Shown here: positions 16,415-26,080 of the stretch, one piece after another
Layout: every line of letters starts with the position of its first letter
Numbering within the stretch: position 1 is the stretch's first letter
Source: Novosphingobium sp. SG751A
Lineage (GTDB): Bacteria; Pseudomonadota; Alphaproteobacteria; Sphingomonadales; Sphingomonadaceae
Assembly (NCBI RefSeq): GCF_013149295.1
Contig: NZ_JABGCB010000008.1
Coordinates: forward strand, 62,001 to 126,000
Direction: 5' to 3'
Length of the DNA: 64,000 nucleotides
Notes under the pieces: model-generated
The model's database searches: none
Told to the model about the DNA's origin: nothing
Seen by the model: the letters and a program-made list of their open reading frames with translations, nothing else
Program-made: the position numbers and the translations under genes

Positions 16415-17023
16415 ATGCTGGAGCATCTGTTACTGGCGGGGGCCTTATCGGTCTGTACAGCGGGGCCGGATCGCGCGGCGGAGCAGGCACGGCCCGCACC
16501 GCCAAAAGGGGTGGCAGGCGTGATCGTCGCGGTGGGCGATGATCGGGTCGAATTGCGCCAGAAGGACGGCGCGCAGGTCACCGTGGCGATGGTTCCGGGC
16601 TGGACCCTGTCCTATCCGGCCGATGCAGGGGTGGATGCGCTGCGGGTGGGGCAATTCATCGGTTCGGCCAATCGGCCTCTGGGCGATGGGCATGGCGCGG
16701 CCAATGAGGTTCGCGTGTTTGAGCCGGGCTACCTTCCCGAATATGGCACGCATACGCTCAATGCGCCCGGTTCAATCGAGGGTACGATGATGACCCATGG
16801 CTTTGTGTTTGGCGCAGAAAAATCGGGCGGCAAGCTGGCGTTGCAGGTGTTCTATCCGGGCGGATGCCGGGTGATTGATGTGGATGAGGGGATGAAGGTC
16901 CATGTTTCGGTTCCCCTTGAACGCTCGCTGGCCAAGCCGGGGCTGGCGGTCTCGGCGGTGATGCGTCCGGGTGCGGATGGAGTGATGCGGGCGGCGCGAT
17001 TGACGGTTCCGGCGCGGCCCTGA
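16415..17023 (+). CDS. Exported hypothetical protein with a DUF5666-like beta domain
   Basis: A 202-residue protein. The N-terminus MLEHLLLAGALSVCTAG is a short signal peptide; the cysteine at position 14 could mark a lipoprotein, though the preceding valine is a poor lipobox fit. Residues 30-80 (GVAGVIVAVGDDRVELRQKD) look like a small beta-barrel of the DUF5666/OB type, and a second similar beta-rich stretch follows at 115-200. A purine-rich ribosome site (GGGGAAGGG) supports the start. Function is unknown. It is monocistronic, ending at a strong terminator. Confidence 0.75.
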   Translation: MLEHLLLAGALSVCTAGPDRAAEQARPAPPKGVAGVIVAVGDDRVELRQKDGAQVTVAMVPGWTLSYPADAGVDALRVGQFIGSANRPLGDGHGAANEVRVFEPGYLPEYGTHTLNAPGSIEGTMMTHGFVFGAEKSGGKLALQVFYPGGCRVIDVDEGMKVHVSVPLERSLAKPGLAVSAVMRPGADGVMRAARLTVPARP

Positions 17024-17027
17024 AACA

Positions 17028-17068
17028 GAAAGGGCGGCGGGAGGATCAGCTCCGCCGCCCTTTCTTTT
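17028..17068. terminator. Bidirectional terminator between convergent genes
   Basis: A 13-bp perfect stem (GAAAGGGCGGCGG / CCGCCGCCCTTTC, 17028-17040 and 17052-17064) followed by TTTTAC on the plus strand. The A-rich left flank gives a shorter T-containing tail on the minus strand, serving the gene that ends at 17067. Confidence 0.85.
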
Positions 17069-19256
17069 ACCACTGAGGCTGGCTGGTGAAGAACTTCTGC
17101 CAGAAAGCGATCTTGTCTGGTGCCGCCACCGGGATCGGGCCGAAATTCTCGCCCAGTTCCATCACCTGCGGCTTGGCCGGATCATACCGCGGCCATTCGG
17201 GCAGAGGCTTTCCATCAGATCCGGGGCCATTGGGGTCCCCCTTGGCGATGATATTGGCCCAATAGGAGGACATGGTCTCGCCAATCTTGCGGTCCTGATC
17301 GCTCCACGGCAGGTTCACCGCGTCCAGACTGTTGAACGCATAGGGAATTTCTGAGCCGTGGAAGGCCCCGCGCATGTCATGGCTCGGCCCCGGCTGAGCA
17401 TGGGTCCAGAAATAGGTGTAGACCGGCAGGGGCGAACCCTTGCTCCACAACCGCCCCCACAGGAAGGTGGACACGCGCGAGCAGTCGCGTGCGGCGGCGT
17501 CGTTCTGGGTCGCCGCCTCGGCATCATCGGTGGCCGGATAGAGGCGCAGGAATTCCTGCGCCATCGCCCCGAATTTACGCCGCGCCGATGCGGTATAGGC
17601 CGCCAGCGTCACATTGGTCTGGGGCATCCCCGCGCGCGGCGGCGGCGGATTGGCGCGCAGCCGCTCAAAGGCAGTTTCGGGCACCGCGCCCGTCTCGTCT
17701 TTGTTATTGCCCGAAATATAGGTGACGTGATTCTGCGTTCCGGCGGCATAGGTGGCCGCATAGCCCTTGGGGATGACATAGCCATCGACCACCGGGCGGA
17801 ACAGGGGCGGCTTGCCGTCGCTGCCGGTTTCCACCTCCATATCGACGGTGTTGCTGCCCTCGATGATCTTTTGCCACGGCATCGCGCGAAGGGTTGCCGG
17901 GTCTGTGCTGCCATGGGCTTCGGCATAGGCCTGCCCCGCCTTTTCCGCCGCATCGCGGGTGCGATAGGAAACGGAAAGATAGCGCAATTCGGTGTCGCCG
18001 GGGTGGCGGGTGTGGCTCTCGCTGATGCTGGCGCGGAACAGGCCTTTGGTCAGCGGCGACATCGACAGGAAGCCCACCGAACCGGCCCCTGCCGATTGCC
18101 CGCCGATGGTCACGCGCGCCGGATCGCCGCCAAAGGCGGTGATGTTGCGCTGAACCCAGCGCAACAGGGCGATCTGGTCCATCAGGCCATAATTGCCCGA
18201 GGCCCCCTGCGCGCTCTCGCGGCTGAGCGCGGGGGTGGACAGGAAGCCGAGCGCGCCCACGCGATAGTTGAAGGTGACGACGACGATGCCCTTCTTGGCC
18301 AGACCTTCGCCGTCGAATTCGGGGTTGGCGCCGGTGCCGCCGATAAAACCGCCGCCATAGATCCAGACATAGACCGGGCGGCGTTCATCGGTGCCCGGCT
18401 TGGCGGTGGTCCAGATATTGGCGCTCAGACAATCCTCGCTTTGGGCCATGCCGCGCGCCATCTCGGGGCCGGGTTGGGGACAGAGCGGGCCAAAGGTCGA
18501 GGCATCGCGGACGCCCTGCCACGCCGGGGCAGGGGCAGGCGCGCGCCAGCGCAGATCGCCCACCGGCGCCGCTGCAAAAGGCACGCCTTTATATACCGCC
18601 ACCGAGGCATCGCGCCCCGTGGTTCCTTTCAAAGCGCCGCTCTCCACGCGCACCGTGCCGTCGCCGACGGTCTGGGCAGGGCGGGCAAACTGGCCGATCG
18701 CCTCGCCGCTGGCCAGCACATGGCCTGCCATGGCCGCCTTCATCGCGGCATAATCGCCGGTTTCAGGCAGGCGGATGTCGAGCGCAAAGACTTGCAGATG
18801 ATAGGCATGGGAGGCTGCGTCATGGGGATGTGGCCCGGCATAGGGCGCGCTGGCGCCATGCACATTGGGCCCATAGGCCGCGCCCTTGGGCAGATCGGTC
18901 ATGCCCGGCGCCAGCGAGCGCGCATCGGCAGGCAGGTTATAGGCGACCAGATGCAGGCTGGTATTGTTGGTAAGCTCGCCCTGTACCACCACAAGGATGG
19001 AGCGCGTACCCTTGGGCGCCGCGCTCCATGTCAGGCCGGGAAAGCGGTTCGCGCCATATTGCGTGGCATCGGGCGAGAGCACGCCCTTGGCGTCAATCTG
19101 CGGACTGCTGACTGTAAGGCGTGCAGGGGCGGCAAGGGCGCTGATCAGGATCTGGCTGTCATGGCCGATGCGCGCTTCCTGCCCCTGCGCATGGGCGGCC
19201 CAGAGCAGGCCCGCCGAAAGCGCCGCCAGACGCCACCTTGTCTTGTTGTTGGCCAT
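17067..19256 (-). CDS. Secreted PEBP (YbhB/YbcL) - type B carboxylesterase fusion
   Basis: A 729-residue exported protein (signal RWRLAALSAGLLWAAHAQG) joining two domains. About residues 30-185 form a phosphatidylethanolamine-binding-protein domain: FPGLTWSAAPKGTRSILVVV, the ligand-site HLVAYNLP, YAGPHPHDAASHAYHLQVFA. From about 200 to the end is a carboxylesterase B/para-nitrobenzyl-esterase: AVYKGVPFAAAPVGDLRW, SEDCLSANIW, YGGGFIGGTG, and nucleophile GGQSAGAGSVG. PEBP proteins and CE-B enzymes are each common; this single chain is unusual. ATG at 19256 is preferred because GGGGAT lies about 10 bp upstream; ATGs at 19265 and 19271 are alternatives. Confidence 0.88.
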   Translation of the reverse strand: MANNKTRWRLAALSAGLLWAAHAQGQEARIGHDSQILISALAAPARLTVSSPQIDAKGVLSPDATQYGANRFPGLTWSAAPKGTRSILVVVQGELTNNTSLHLVAYNLPADARSLAPGMTDLPKGAAYGPNVHGASAPYAGPHPHDAASHAYHLQVFALDIRLPETGDYAAMKAAMAGHVLASGEAIGQFARPAQTVGDGTVRVESGALKGTTGRDASVAVYKGVPFAAAPVGDLRWRAPAPAPAWQGVRDASTFGPLCPQPGPEMARGMAQSEDCLSANIWTTAKPGTDERRPVYVWIYGGGFIGGTGANPEFDGEGLAKKGIVVVTFNYRVGALGFLSTPALSRESAQGASGNYGLMDQIALLRWVQRNITAFGGDPARVTIGGQSAGAGSVGFLSMSPLTKGLFRASISESHTRHPGDTELRYLSVSYRTRDAAEKAGQAYAEAHGSTDPATLRAMPWQKIIEGSNTVDMEVETGSDGKPPLFRPVVDGYVIPKGYAATYAAGTQNHVTYISGNNKDETGAVPETAFERLRANPPPPRAGMPQTNVTLAAYTASARRKFGAMAQEFLRLYPATDDAEAATQNDAAARDCSRVSTFLWGRLWSKGSPLPVYTYFWTHAQPGPSHDMRGAFHGSEIPYAFNSLDAVNLPWSDQDRKIGETMSSYWANIIAKGDPNGPGSDGKPLPEWPRYDPAKPQVMELGENFGPIPVAAPDKIAFWQKFFTSQPQW

Positions 19257-19369
19257 CACGGTCATCCCCATCTGTTATGCGATTTGTCTGAGGCGACATA
19301 GCGGCGGGGGCGCCAAGCGATACCTATAGGATTTTGGGCAGGATAGATCGAATTTCCGCCCGATCAGTC

Positions 19370-20692
19370 CTAGCCCGCCAATCGCATCGCATGGGCCTCG
19401 CGGTAAAGCTCCTCGCGGAAATCAGGATGGGCGATAGCGATCAGGGCGTCTGCACGCTGGCTCAGCGTCTTGCCCTTCATATCGGCCACGCCATATTCAG
19501 TGATCACCAGATGCGTATCATTGCGCCCCGTGGTCACCGGCCCGGAAAGGCGCGGCGTGATGCGCGAAATCGTGCCGCCCGCCGCCGTCGAGTGGCACGC
19601 GATGATCGACTTGCCCCCCGCCGACATATAGGCCCCGCGCACGAAATCGACCTGTCCGCCGGTGCCGGAAAATTGCCGCCCGGCCACGAATTCGGAATTG
19701 CAGGCCCCGTGGAAATCGACCTGCGTTGTGGCATTGACCGAGACGACGCGATCATTGCGGGCGATGATGGCGGGGTTGTTGACATATTCGACCGGAAAGG
19801 CCTGCGCTGCGGGATTGTCGTCAATGAAATCATACAGCGCCCGGTCGCCCAGTGCGAAGGTGAAGATCGTGGTGCCCGCATGGGTCTGCTTGGCCGAATT
19901 GTCCGCCACGCCCCGGCGCACCAGTTCGGCAAGGCCGGGCGTGATCAGTTCGGTATGGATGCCGAGGCGGCGATGATGATGCAGCCCTGCGCAGACCGCA
20001 TCGGGCAGCGCGCCGATCCCCATCTGCAAACAGGCGCCATCATCGACCAGCCCCGCAATGATCTCGCCGATGCGGACGTCTACCGGAGACAAAGGCGCAG
20101 GCGGCACTTCGACCAGCGGCGCGTCATTTTCCAGCAGGGCGGCCACATCCGACAAAGGTACGCGGCAATCACCACGCACACGCGGCATATGGCGGTTCAC
20201 CTCAAAGATGATCCTCGCCCCAGGCTTGCGCGCTACGGCCAGCGCATAATCGGTGTTGGTGCCAAGGCTGAAGAATCCCTCGTCATCCATGGGTGAGACG
20301 GTGGCGATCAGCGTATCGACGCCGACATGCTCGACCATGGATCGCGGGATCTGGCTGAAATGAGATGGGATGTAATCGACGAGGAACTCATCGCCCCGGC
20401 GCCCCTTATCCAGCGTGCGTTCGACGCCGCTGTGGAAATAGCTCATCGGGATCAGGCGGTCGGTCAATTGCGGGTCAAAGATCGTGCGCCCGGCAATCGC
20501 GGTACAGAGCATATAGTAAAAGCTTATGTCGCGCGCCGCGCCCGCCCGCGCCCTTTCGGCCAGGGCATGCAGCAACAGCGGCGGCGCCCCCGCGCCCAAG
20601 GATAGCGCAACCCGCGCCCCATCCGGGATCATCGCGGCGGCCATGGCCGGGGTGGTCAGGCGGGCGCGATATTGCGCATTCAGATCCATCAT
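19370..20692 (-). CDS. Acetyl-CoA hydrolase/CoA-transferase family protein (4-hydroxybutyrate CoA-transferase-like)
   Basis: A 440-residue family I CoA-transferase-like protein: IPDGARVALSLGAGAPPLLL near the N-terminus, CLQMGIGALPDAVCAGL and LGIHTELITPGLAELVRRG in the middle, and VVSVNATTQVDFHGACNSEF with GTGGQVDFVRGAYMSAGGKS near the end. These blocks match 4-hydroxybutyrate CoA-transferases and acetyl-CoA hydrolases, which move CoA between short acyl groups through a glutamyl thioester. The start is placed at the MMDLNAQ methionines (20692/20689); the longer frame to 20788 looks non-coding. Divergent from the LacI gene. Acyl specificity cannot be read from sequence alone. Confidence 0.88.
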   Translation of the reverse strand: MMDLNAQYRARLTTPAMAAAMIPDGARVALSLGAGAPPLLLHALAERARAGAARDISFYYMLCTAIAGRTIFDPQLTDRLIPMSYFHSGVERTLDKGRRGDEFLVDYIPSHFSQIPRSMVEHVGVDTLIATVSPMDDEGFFSLGTNTDYALAVARKPGARIIFEVNRHMPRVRGDCRVPLSDVAALLENDAPLVEVPPAPLSPVDVRIGEIIAGLVDDGACLQMGIGALPDAVCAGLHHHRRLGIHTELITPGLAELVRRGVADNSAKQTHAGTTIFTFALGDRALYDFIDDNPAAQAFPVEYVNNPAIIARNDRVVSVNATTQVDFHGACNSEFVAGRQFSGTGGQVDFVRGAYMSAGGKSIIACHSTAAGGTISRITPRLSGPVTTGRNDTHLVITEYGVADMKGKTLSQRADALIAIAHPDFREELYREAHAMRLAG

Positions 20693-20896
20693 CACCGTCT
20701 CATCCTCTCGCGCCCCGTTTCGGCGGGGTCGGCATGGCAGAGTAGAGATAGAGGCGCGCGCGGCCAAGACCTGCCAAGAGCCAATCATGCCCGACCATCG
20801 GATTATATGGACAAGCGCTGTCGCCAGAATAGTCTTGCAATTGCGCGCCTGTGGCCCGAGAAGTGCCGATCCTTCGCCAGAAAGCGCCCCTCAGGC

Positions 20897-21898
20897 ATGA
20901 GCAGAATTCGCAATATCAAGGAACTGGCCGATCTGGCCGGAGTGTCGACAGGCACCGTTTCGCGCGCGCTGGCAGGCTCGACCCTGATCAGCCTGAAGAC
21001 CCGCGAACGGATTCAGGCGCTGGCCAAGGAGCATGGATTTCGGCCCAATCTGCTGGCGCGCAATTTGCGGATTCAGCGCACGAACACGATCGGCGTGCTG
21101 ATCCCGCTGGGCCATGAAACAGCCCAGCATCTGACCGATCCTTTCTTCATCACCATGCTGGGCCTGCTGGCCGATAAGCTGACCGAGCGCGGCTATGACC
21201 TGCTGCTCAGCCGCGTCATCCCCACCGACAGCGCATGGCTGGACCGGATCGCCACATCGGGGCGGGTCGATGGACTGATCGTGATCGGGCAATCGGATCA
21301 GGCGGCCACGATTGACGCGGTGGCCAAGGATTATCGTCCGCTGGTGGTCTGGGGCGGCTATGATGCCGATCAGGTGCATTGCAGCGTGGGCAGCGACAAT
21401 CGCAAGGGCGGCGATCTGGCGGCCAGCCATCTGATCGCGCAGGGTTGCCGCAAGATCGCCTTCTTTGGCGATCCCAAGACGCGCGAGATTGAGCAGCGTC
21501 TGCAGGGCGTGCGCGACGCTCTGGAGCGCGCAGGGATGGGCGAGCCGCATGTCGAGCCCGCCCATCTGACGGATGATGAATTCGGGCCGGAAATCGCCGG
21601 TTTTCTGGGGCAGGCCGCCGATGGGCCGATCGGTATCGTGGCGGCCTCGGATGTGATCGCGCTCAAGACCTTGCGGGCGATGGCGGGCATGGGCCTGTCG
21701 GCGCCGGGCGATGTGCGCGTGATGGGCTATGACGGCCTGACCATCGGCGAACACACCGTACCCCAGCTCTCCACGATCTGTCAGGATCTGGTGCGCGGCG
21801 CCGAGCATCTGGTGGATATGCTCGTGCGCCGCATCGCGGGCGAGGATACGCAAAGCGTGGTGATGGAGCCGGAACTGGTCCTGCGCGCTTCGGCGTAA
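20897..21898 (+). CDS. LacI family transcriptional repressor (sugar locus regulator)
   Basis: A 333-residue LacI/GalR protein. The N-terminal helix-turn-helix reads RIRNIKELADLAGVSTGTVSRAL (residues 3-25) and the hinge RPNLLARNLRIQRTNTIGVL precedes a periplasmic-binding-like effector domain (about 60-333). The start at 20897 is the only one that gives a normal N-terminus. It converges on the fructokinase gene five bases away. GCAAYCGWTTGC-like sites in the promoters of the GH68, sugar-MFS and TonB receptor genes fit a LacI protein with a central CG, so I infer that it controls the locus in response to sucrose, fructose or galactosides. Confidence 0.92.
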   Translation: MSRIRNIKELADLAGVSTGTVSRALAGSTLISLKTRERIQALAKEHGFRPNLLARNLRIQRTNTIGVLIPLGHETAQHLTDPFFITMLGLLADKLTERGYDLLLSRVIPTDSAWLDRIATSGRVDGLIVIGQSDQAATIDAVAKDYRPLVVWGGYDADQVHCSVGSDNRKGGDLAASHLIAQGCRKIAFFGDPKTREIEQRLQGVRDALERAGMGEPHVEPAHLTDDEFGPEIAGFLGQAADGPIGIVAASDVIALKTLRAMAGMGLSAPGDVRVMGYDGLTIGEHTVPQLSTICQDLVRGAEHLVDMLVRRIAGEDTQSVVMEPELVLRASA

Positions 21899-21902
21899 AG
21901 GA

Positions 21903-22766
21903 TCAGATCCCCAGCGCCACCGCCAAAGCGCCCAAAAGGCCTGAATTCTCGCCCAGCGCGGGGGCCACGATCACCTGCGCCGGATCGCCGACGAAATAGC
22001 CCGCGCCGCTTTGCGCCGCCATGGTGCGGATCTTGTCCAGCAGGCCGGGTGTTGCCGTGACGCCTCCGCCCATGACGATGCGGGCCGGGTCCATGATTGC
22101 CTGAAACGTTACGGCGGCTTGCGCCAGATACCATGCGATGATGTCGGCGCCGGGATGGCCCTCGGGCAATTCGGAGAGCGACACGCCCCAACGCGCGATG
22201 ATCGCTGGACCACAGGCCAGACCTTCGAGGCAATCGCCATGGAACGGGCAATGGCCCGCAAAATCCAGATCGCCCGGGTGGCGCGGCATGCGGATATGCC
22301 CCATTTCCGGATGCGACAGCCCGTGCAGCAAGCGCCCATCGGAGACAAAACCCCCGCCAACGCCGGTGCCGATGGTCAGATAGAGCAGCGATCCCGCCGC
22401 CTTGCCCGCGCCCCAGCGCGCCTCGGCCAGAGCCGCACCATTCACGTCGGTTTCCAGCCCCACGCGGCAGCCAAAGGCGCGCGCGAAAGGCCCGGTCAGG
22501 TCCGCCCCGCTCCAATGCGGCTTGGGGGTGCGGGTGACATGGCCCCATGTGGGCGAGGCGCGGTTGAGGTCTAGCGGCCCAAAACTGGCGATGCCGATGG
22601 CCTCGGGCTTGAGCCCCTGCTCCCGAAACCAGCCGATGGTGGCGCCCAGCGTTTCCTCGGGCGTGGTGGTGGGGATGCGGTGGCGGGCAAAGATCGTTCC
22701 TTCCTCATCAGCGATCCCCGCCACGAATTTGGTGCCGCCCGCCTCGATCAGGCCATATTGCGCCAT
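21903..22766 (-). CDS. ROK family sugar kinase (probable fructokinase)
   Basis: A 287-residue ROK kinase. The N-terminal phosphate loop is IEAGGTKFVAGI, the catalytic region FGCRVGLETDVNGAALAE contains the conserved DVN, and TIGTGVGGGFV is the second ATP-site loop. The zinc-binding ROK motif is visible as GHIRMPRHPGDLDFAGHCPFHGDC (split here: GHIRMP, HCPFHGDC). The family form with HCPFHGDCLEG is typical of bacterial fructokinases that make fructose 6-phosphate. It follows the GH68 gene by one base, so the two form one unit that splits sucrose and phosphorylates fructose. Confidence 0.9.
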   Translation of the reverse strand: MAQYGLIEAGGTKFVAGIADEEGTIFARHRIPTTTPEETLGATIGWFREQGLKPEAIGIASFGPLDLNRASPTWGHVTRTPKPHWSGADLTGPFARAFGCRVGLETDVNGAALAEARWGAGKAAGSLLYLTIGTGVGGGFVSDGRLLHGLSHPEMGHIRMPRHPGDLDFAGHCPFHGDCLEGLACGPAIIARWGVSLSELPEGHPGADIIAWYLAQAAVTFQAIMDPARIVMGGGVTATPGLLDKIRTMAAQSGAGYFVGDPAQVIVAPALGENSGLLGALAVALGI

Positions 22767-22767
22767 C

Positions 22768-23943
22768 TTATGCTTCCTTTACCCCAGCCTGATTTACCCA
22801 CGCTCGGTCGCCATCCAGCGCGATGCGGAACGTGGGCGCAGGCGTACCGCCAAAATGGGCGCGCCGCCATGCCGGATCGTCCACTTTCGTTTCCGCCGTG
22901 CAGGCCGGATAGTCGATAAAGCCCCAGACATCGAGATCGGCGTCCACCCACCAGCTATAGGTCTGGAACGGAGCGTCATCCGGGTTTGCGGCGACAAGAC
23001 CTGTGCCGTTCAAAGGACGCCAAGGCCCCAGCACATCATCGGCCACCGCGCCATAGACGCCATTAGGGCCGGAGGGGCCATCGGGGGCAAAGACCTTACG
23101 CTGGGTGGACCAGAACAGGTAATAATGCCCGCCGCGATGGATGAGGAGCGGGCGCTCCTGCTCATTGTTCAGCCCGTCCGCGCTCAGGATCGGGGCCAGG
23201 ATCTGCCAGTCGGTCAGCGCCTGATTGGTCGCCCGCGCAATGCCGATACAGCCGTTGAAGGCATGGGGCGAGGGTTTGAGCGAGCCGGTAAAGACGATAT
23301 AGGTCGCGCCATCACGGGGATCGCGAAAATGGGCCGGATCGCGGAAACCCTTGATGAAGCCGGGCGCGCCCTCGCGCTGGTTGACCAGCACGTAATTCAC
23401 ATTGTCGGCAATGATATTCTCATGCGGGGCGCTCCATCCGGCGATGGTGAAATCATCGGTGTTCAGCTTGCCCGTGGTCTGGAACAGGCGCTGGGCGAAG
23501 GAGCGGGCTTCCTCGCCCGGATAGCCGGCGACCGTGTAGAACAGTGTAACCTCGCCCGTTTCGGGATGCCACAATGCGCTGCCCGCCCATTCGCGGCTGC
23601 CGGGGTTGAACCCATCGGGCAGGGCGTGACCATGGTCGGACCAGGTGCCATCGGCGGCATGGGTCATCAAGCGGATGCGCACGAAGTCGTGGCGCGCCTC
23701 GGGATCGGGCAGGGCGGGGGCGCACAGCACGAACCACAGGCTTGCCCCGTTAAACAGGGTCGTGCTGCCATCGGCATTCTGCAGCGGCCACAGATCCCAC
23801 AGGTCAATGCCGGGCAGAATGGGGTGAACATCGGCCGGATCGATCAATGGGATGGTATTTTGCGCGGATGGCGCGATGGCGCGGATGTGATCGGCGCGCC
23901 ACGTGGAAATCGAGGGGGGAACGCTGGGCTGCGTCACTTTCAT
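22768..23943 (-). CDS. Glycoside hydrolase family 68 enzyme (sucrose hydrolase / fructosyltransferase)
   Basis: A 391-residue GH68 five-bladed propeller. The nucleophile region is GIDLWDLWPLQ (about residue 50), the transition-state aspartate lies in KGFRDPAHF (about 196), and the general acid is in NNEQERPLLI (about 265). SREWAGSALW is a further GH68 block. No signal peptide is present, unlike most levansucrases, so it probably acts in the cytoplasm on imported sucrose as a beta-fructofuranosidase. It has its own operator at 23998 and is followed immediately by the fructokinase. Confidence 0.9.
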   Translation of the reverse strand: MKVTQPSVPPSISTWRADHIRAIAPSAQNTIPLIDPADVHPILPGIDLWDLWPLQNADGSTTLFNGASLWFVLCAPALPDPEARHDFVRIRLMTHAADGTWSDHGHALPDGFNPGSREWAGSALWHPETGEVTLFYTVAGYPGEEARSFAQRLFQTTGKLNTDDFTIAGWSAPHENIIADNVNYVLVNQREGAPGFIKGFRDPAHFRDPRDGATYIVFTGSLKPSPHAFNGCIGIARATNQALTDWQILAPILSADGLNNEQERPLLIHRGGHYYLFWSTQRKVFAPDGPSGPNGVYGAVADDVLGPWRPLNGTGLVAANPDDAPFQTYSWWVDADLDVWGFIDYPACTAETKVDDPAWRRAHFGGTPAPTFRIALDGDRAWVNQAGVKEA

Positions 23944-23997
23944 TCTCTCCCGGTATGTCTGGCTTGTCAGGCCTTATAGGCGATGTTCAGTGAATAG

Positions 23998-24009
23998 GCA
24001 ATCGTTTGC
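23998..24009 (-). promoter_or_regulatory. Candidate LacI operator upstream of the GH68 gene
   Basis: GCAATCGTTTGC, 10 of 12 positions palindromic about a central CG, lies 55 bp upstream of the GH68 start and just after the GH36 stop codon. It differs by one base from the site at 27579. Confidence 0.65.
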
Positions 24010-24031
24010 ATTCTTATGCGAACGGGGCGGA

Positions 24032-26080
24032 TCAGCGCGCGGCCAATTCATAGACAAGCACTTCCTCACCCTTCATCGGGGGCAGGGGCAGACCCATCCG
24101 GGCCAGCCAAGCGCCGTCCATTTCGACCGAGGCCGCGCCATCGCGCATCAGGCGATAGCGCCGCGCCGGATCGACCATGCCCAGGCGCAGATGCGGCTGA
24201 TGGCGCATGGTGGTGGGCGCGGTGCGGGTGACGATCAGCAGGAGTTGATCCTCATCGCCATGCGCCTGCCAGACCACGCTGTCGCCCGCCTCGCCCTGCC
24301 ACACGCGGCCATGGTGCAGGCGGTCGCGCAGGGCTTTGTAGCGCGCGATGGTGGCGGTCAGATCGTCCGTCTCGGCCTGCGTCAGTTTGCGCAGGTCAAG
24401 CTCGACCCCGAAATGGCCGGGCAGGGCGACGCCTGCGCGGAAGGGCATCGACTGCATCCGTCCGGTCGAATGGGCGGGGCAGGCGCCGACATGGCTGCCC
24501 ATCACCTCGGGCGGCATGAATTGCAGAAAGCCGCGCTGGATCGAAACGCGGCTGATCGCGTCGATGCAATCGCTGGTCCAGAAACGATGCGCATGGGCGA
24601 TCACGCCCGCATCGATCCGGCCGCCTCCACCGGCGCAGCTCTCGATCTCGACATCGGGGAAGGCCGAGCGCAGTCGGGCCATCAATTCATAACTACCAAG
24701 CACTTGGCTGCGGAACTTCGCGCTGTTTCCGGCATGGGTCAGGTCGCGGTTGTGGTCCCATTTGAGATAGGAAATCGGCAGATTGCGCAAATGCTGCGCC
24801 ACCGCATCAAACAGATAGTCGCGCACCTGCGGCAGGCTCATGTCCAGCACGAGCTGATTGCGCGCGCCCAGCAAGGGACGGCCCAAGATATGCAGCGCCC
24901 AATCGGGATGGGCACGGTAAAGGTCGCTGTCGGGGTTGACCATTTCCGGTTCGACCCAGAGGCCGAACTCCATGCCCAGATCGACCACATGACGGGCCAG
25001 AGGCATCAGCCCATCGGGATATTTGCGCGCATCCACCACCCAGTCGCCCAGCGAGGAGGTGTCATCATCGCGCCCCTTGAACCAGCCATCGTCCAGCACA
25101 TAGCGCTCAATCCCCACGCGCGCGGCGGCATCGGCCAGTTCTTTGAGCGCATCGAGATCATGGTCGAAATAGAAGCCTTCCCATGTGTTGAGATGGACCG
25201 GGCGGGGTTTCATCACGCCATCGGGCCAGGTCATCCGCGCGCGAATGGCGCGGTGAAAGGCCCATGCCAGGCCATTGGCCCCTTCGCCCGAAACGCTGGC
25301 GAGGATCTCGGGCGTGGTCATGCTTTGCCCCGGCGCAAGGCGCAATTCGCCCGGCGCCAGCGCCTCGCCCATGATCCATTGGCGGCGGCCATCGTCCAGC
25401 CATTCGATGGTCTGAAGGTGATTGCCGCTCCACGCCAGTTGCGCGCCATAGGCCGCGCCATCCGCGCAGGAGACAATCGCGCCCGGGAAGCAATCATGAC
25501 TGGTCAGGCCGCGCCGGTTTTCGCGCCGCCATTGGCTGCGGGTCAGCGCATCGTCGATGGCGACGAATTCGCTGTTATGCCGCCCGCCATAAGAGCGCAC
25601 ATGCCCGGCATCGGCGGGCAGGGGCAGATTGCCCGAGGCCAGAAAGCCGACCTCCAGCACATCATCGCCCGCATTGGTCAGTGTGGTGGAAAGTGTCAGC
25701 GTATCGGTGGCCGGATCGAGGTGGGCGGTGATGGCGGTGGCGATGTGGGTCACATCGTCGGTCATGTGAAAGATCACGCCATCGGCGATGTGTTCCACGC
25801 GCGTTGCGGTGATTTGTTGCGCCCAATCCTGCCCGGCACGGCTGGCCATCAGGGCGCTTTGTCCGAACCAGCCCATACCCATGGTGGGAAAGATCGACAG
25901 CGGCTGATCGAAATGCAGCGAGAAGCTAGGCTCGGGCCGCGTGTTGCGCAGGGGGGCAGGTGGCATCACCCCATCAGGCAGACGCGGGCCCCAATAGCGC
26001 CACAGGGGCGCCTCATCGGGCCGCACTTCCCAGATGGCCGTGCAGGCGGGCGAATGAAGGGCGACGAATTCAGGCTGCAC
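24032..26080 (-). CDS. Alpha-galactosidase, glycoside hydrolase family 36
   Basis: A 682-residue GH36 enzyme that removes terminal alpha-1,6-galactose from raffinose-type sugars. The central barrel carries HLNTWEGFYFDHD (about residue 297), FGLWVEPEMVNPDSDLYR, the nucleophile block SYLKWDHNRD (about 425) and the acid/base block ELMARLRSAFPDVEIESCAGGGGR (given in parts: IESCAGGGGR and FWTSDCIDA). The length is normal for the family. No signal peptide is seen, so the substrate is probably imported intact. The start overlaps the end of the sugar permease gene by 11 bases, marking an operon. Confidence 0.93.
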   Translation of the reverse strand: MQPEFVALHSPACTAIWEVRPDEAPLWRYWGPRLPDGVMPPAPLRNTRPEPSFSLHFDQPLSIFPTMGMGWFGQSALMASRAGQDWAQQITATRVEHIADGVIFHMTDDVTHIATAITAHLDPATDTLTLSTTLTNAGDDVLEVGFLASGNLPLPADAGHVRSYGGRHNSEFVAIDDALTRSQWRRENRRGLTSHDCFPGAIVSCADGAAYGAQLAWSGNHLQTIEWLDDGRRQWIMGEALAPGELRLAPGQSMTTPEILASVSGEGANGLAWAFHRAIRARMTWPDGVMKPRPVHLNTWEGFYFDHDLDALKELADAAARVGIERYVLDDGWFKGRDDDTSSLGDWVVDARKYPDGLMPLARHVVDLGMEFGLWVEPEMVNPDSDLYRAHPDWALHILGRPLLGARNQLVLDMSLPQVRDYLFDAVAQHLRNLPISYLKWDHNRDLTHAGNSAKFRSQVLGSYELMARLRSAFPDVEIESCAGGGGRIDAGVIAHAHRFWTSDCIDAISRVSIQRGFLQFMPPEVMGSHVGACPAHSTGRMQSMPFRAGVALPGHFGVELDLRKLTQAETDDLTATIARYKALRDRLHHGRVWQGEAGDSVVWQAHGDEDQLLLIVTRTAPTTMRHQPHLRLGMVDPARRYRLMRDGAASVEMDGAWLARMGLPLPPMKGEEVLVYELAAR

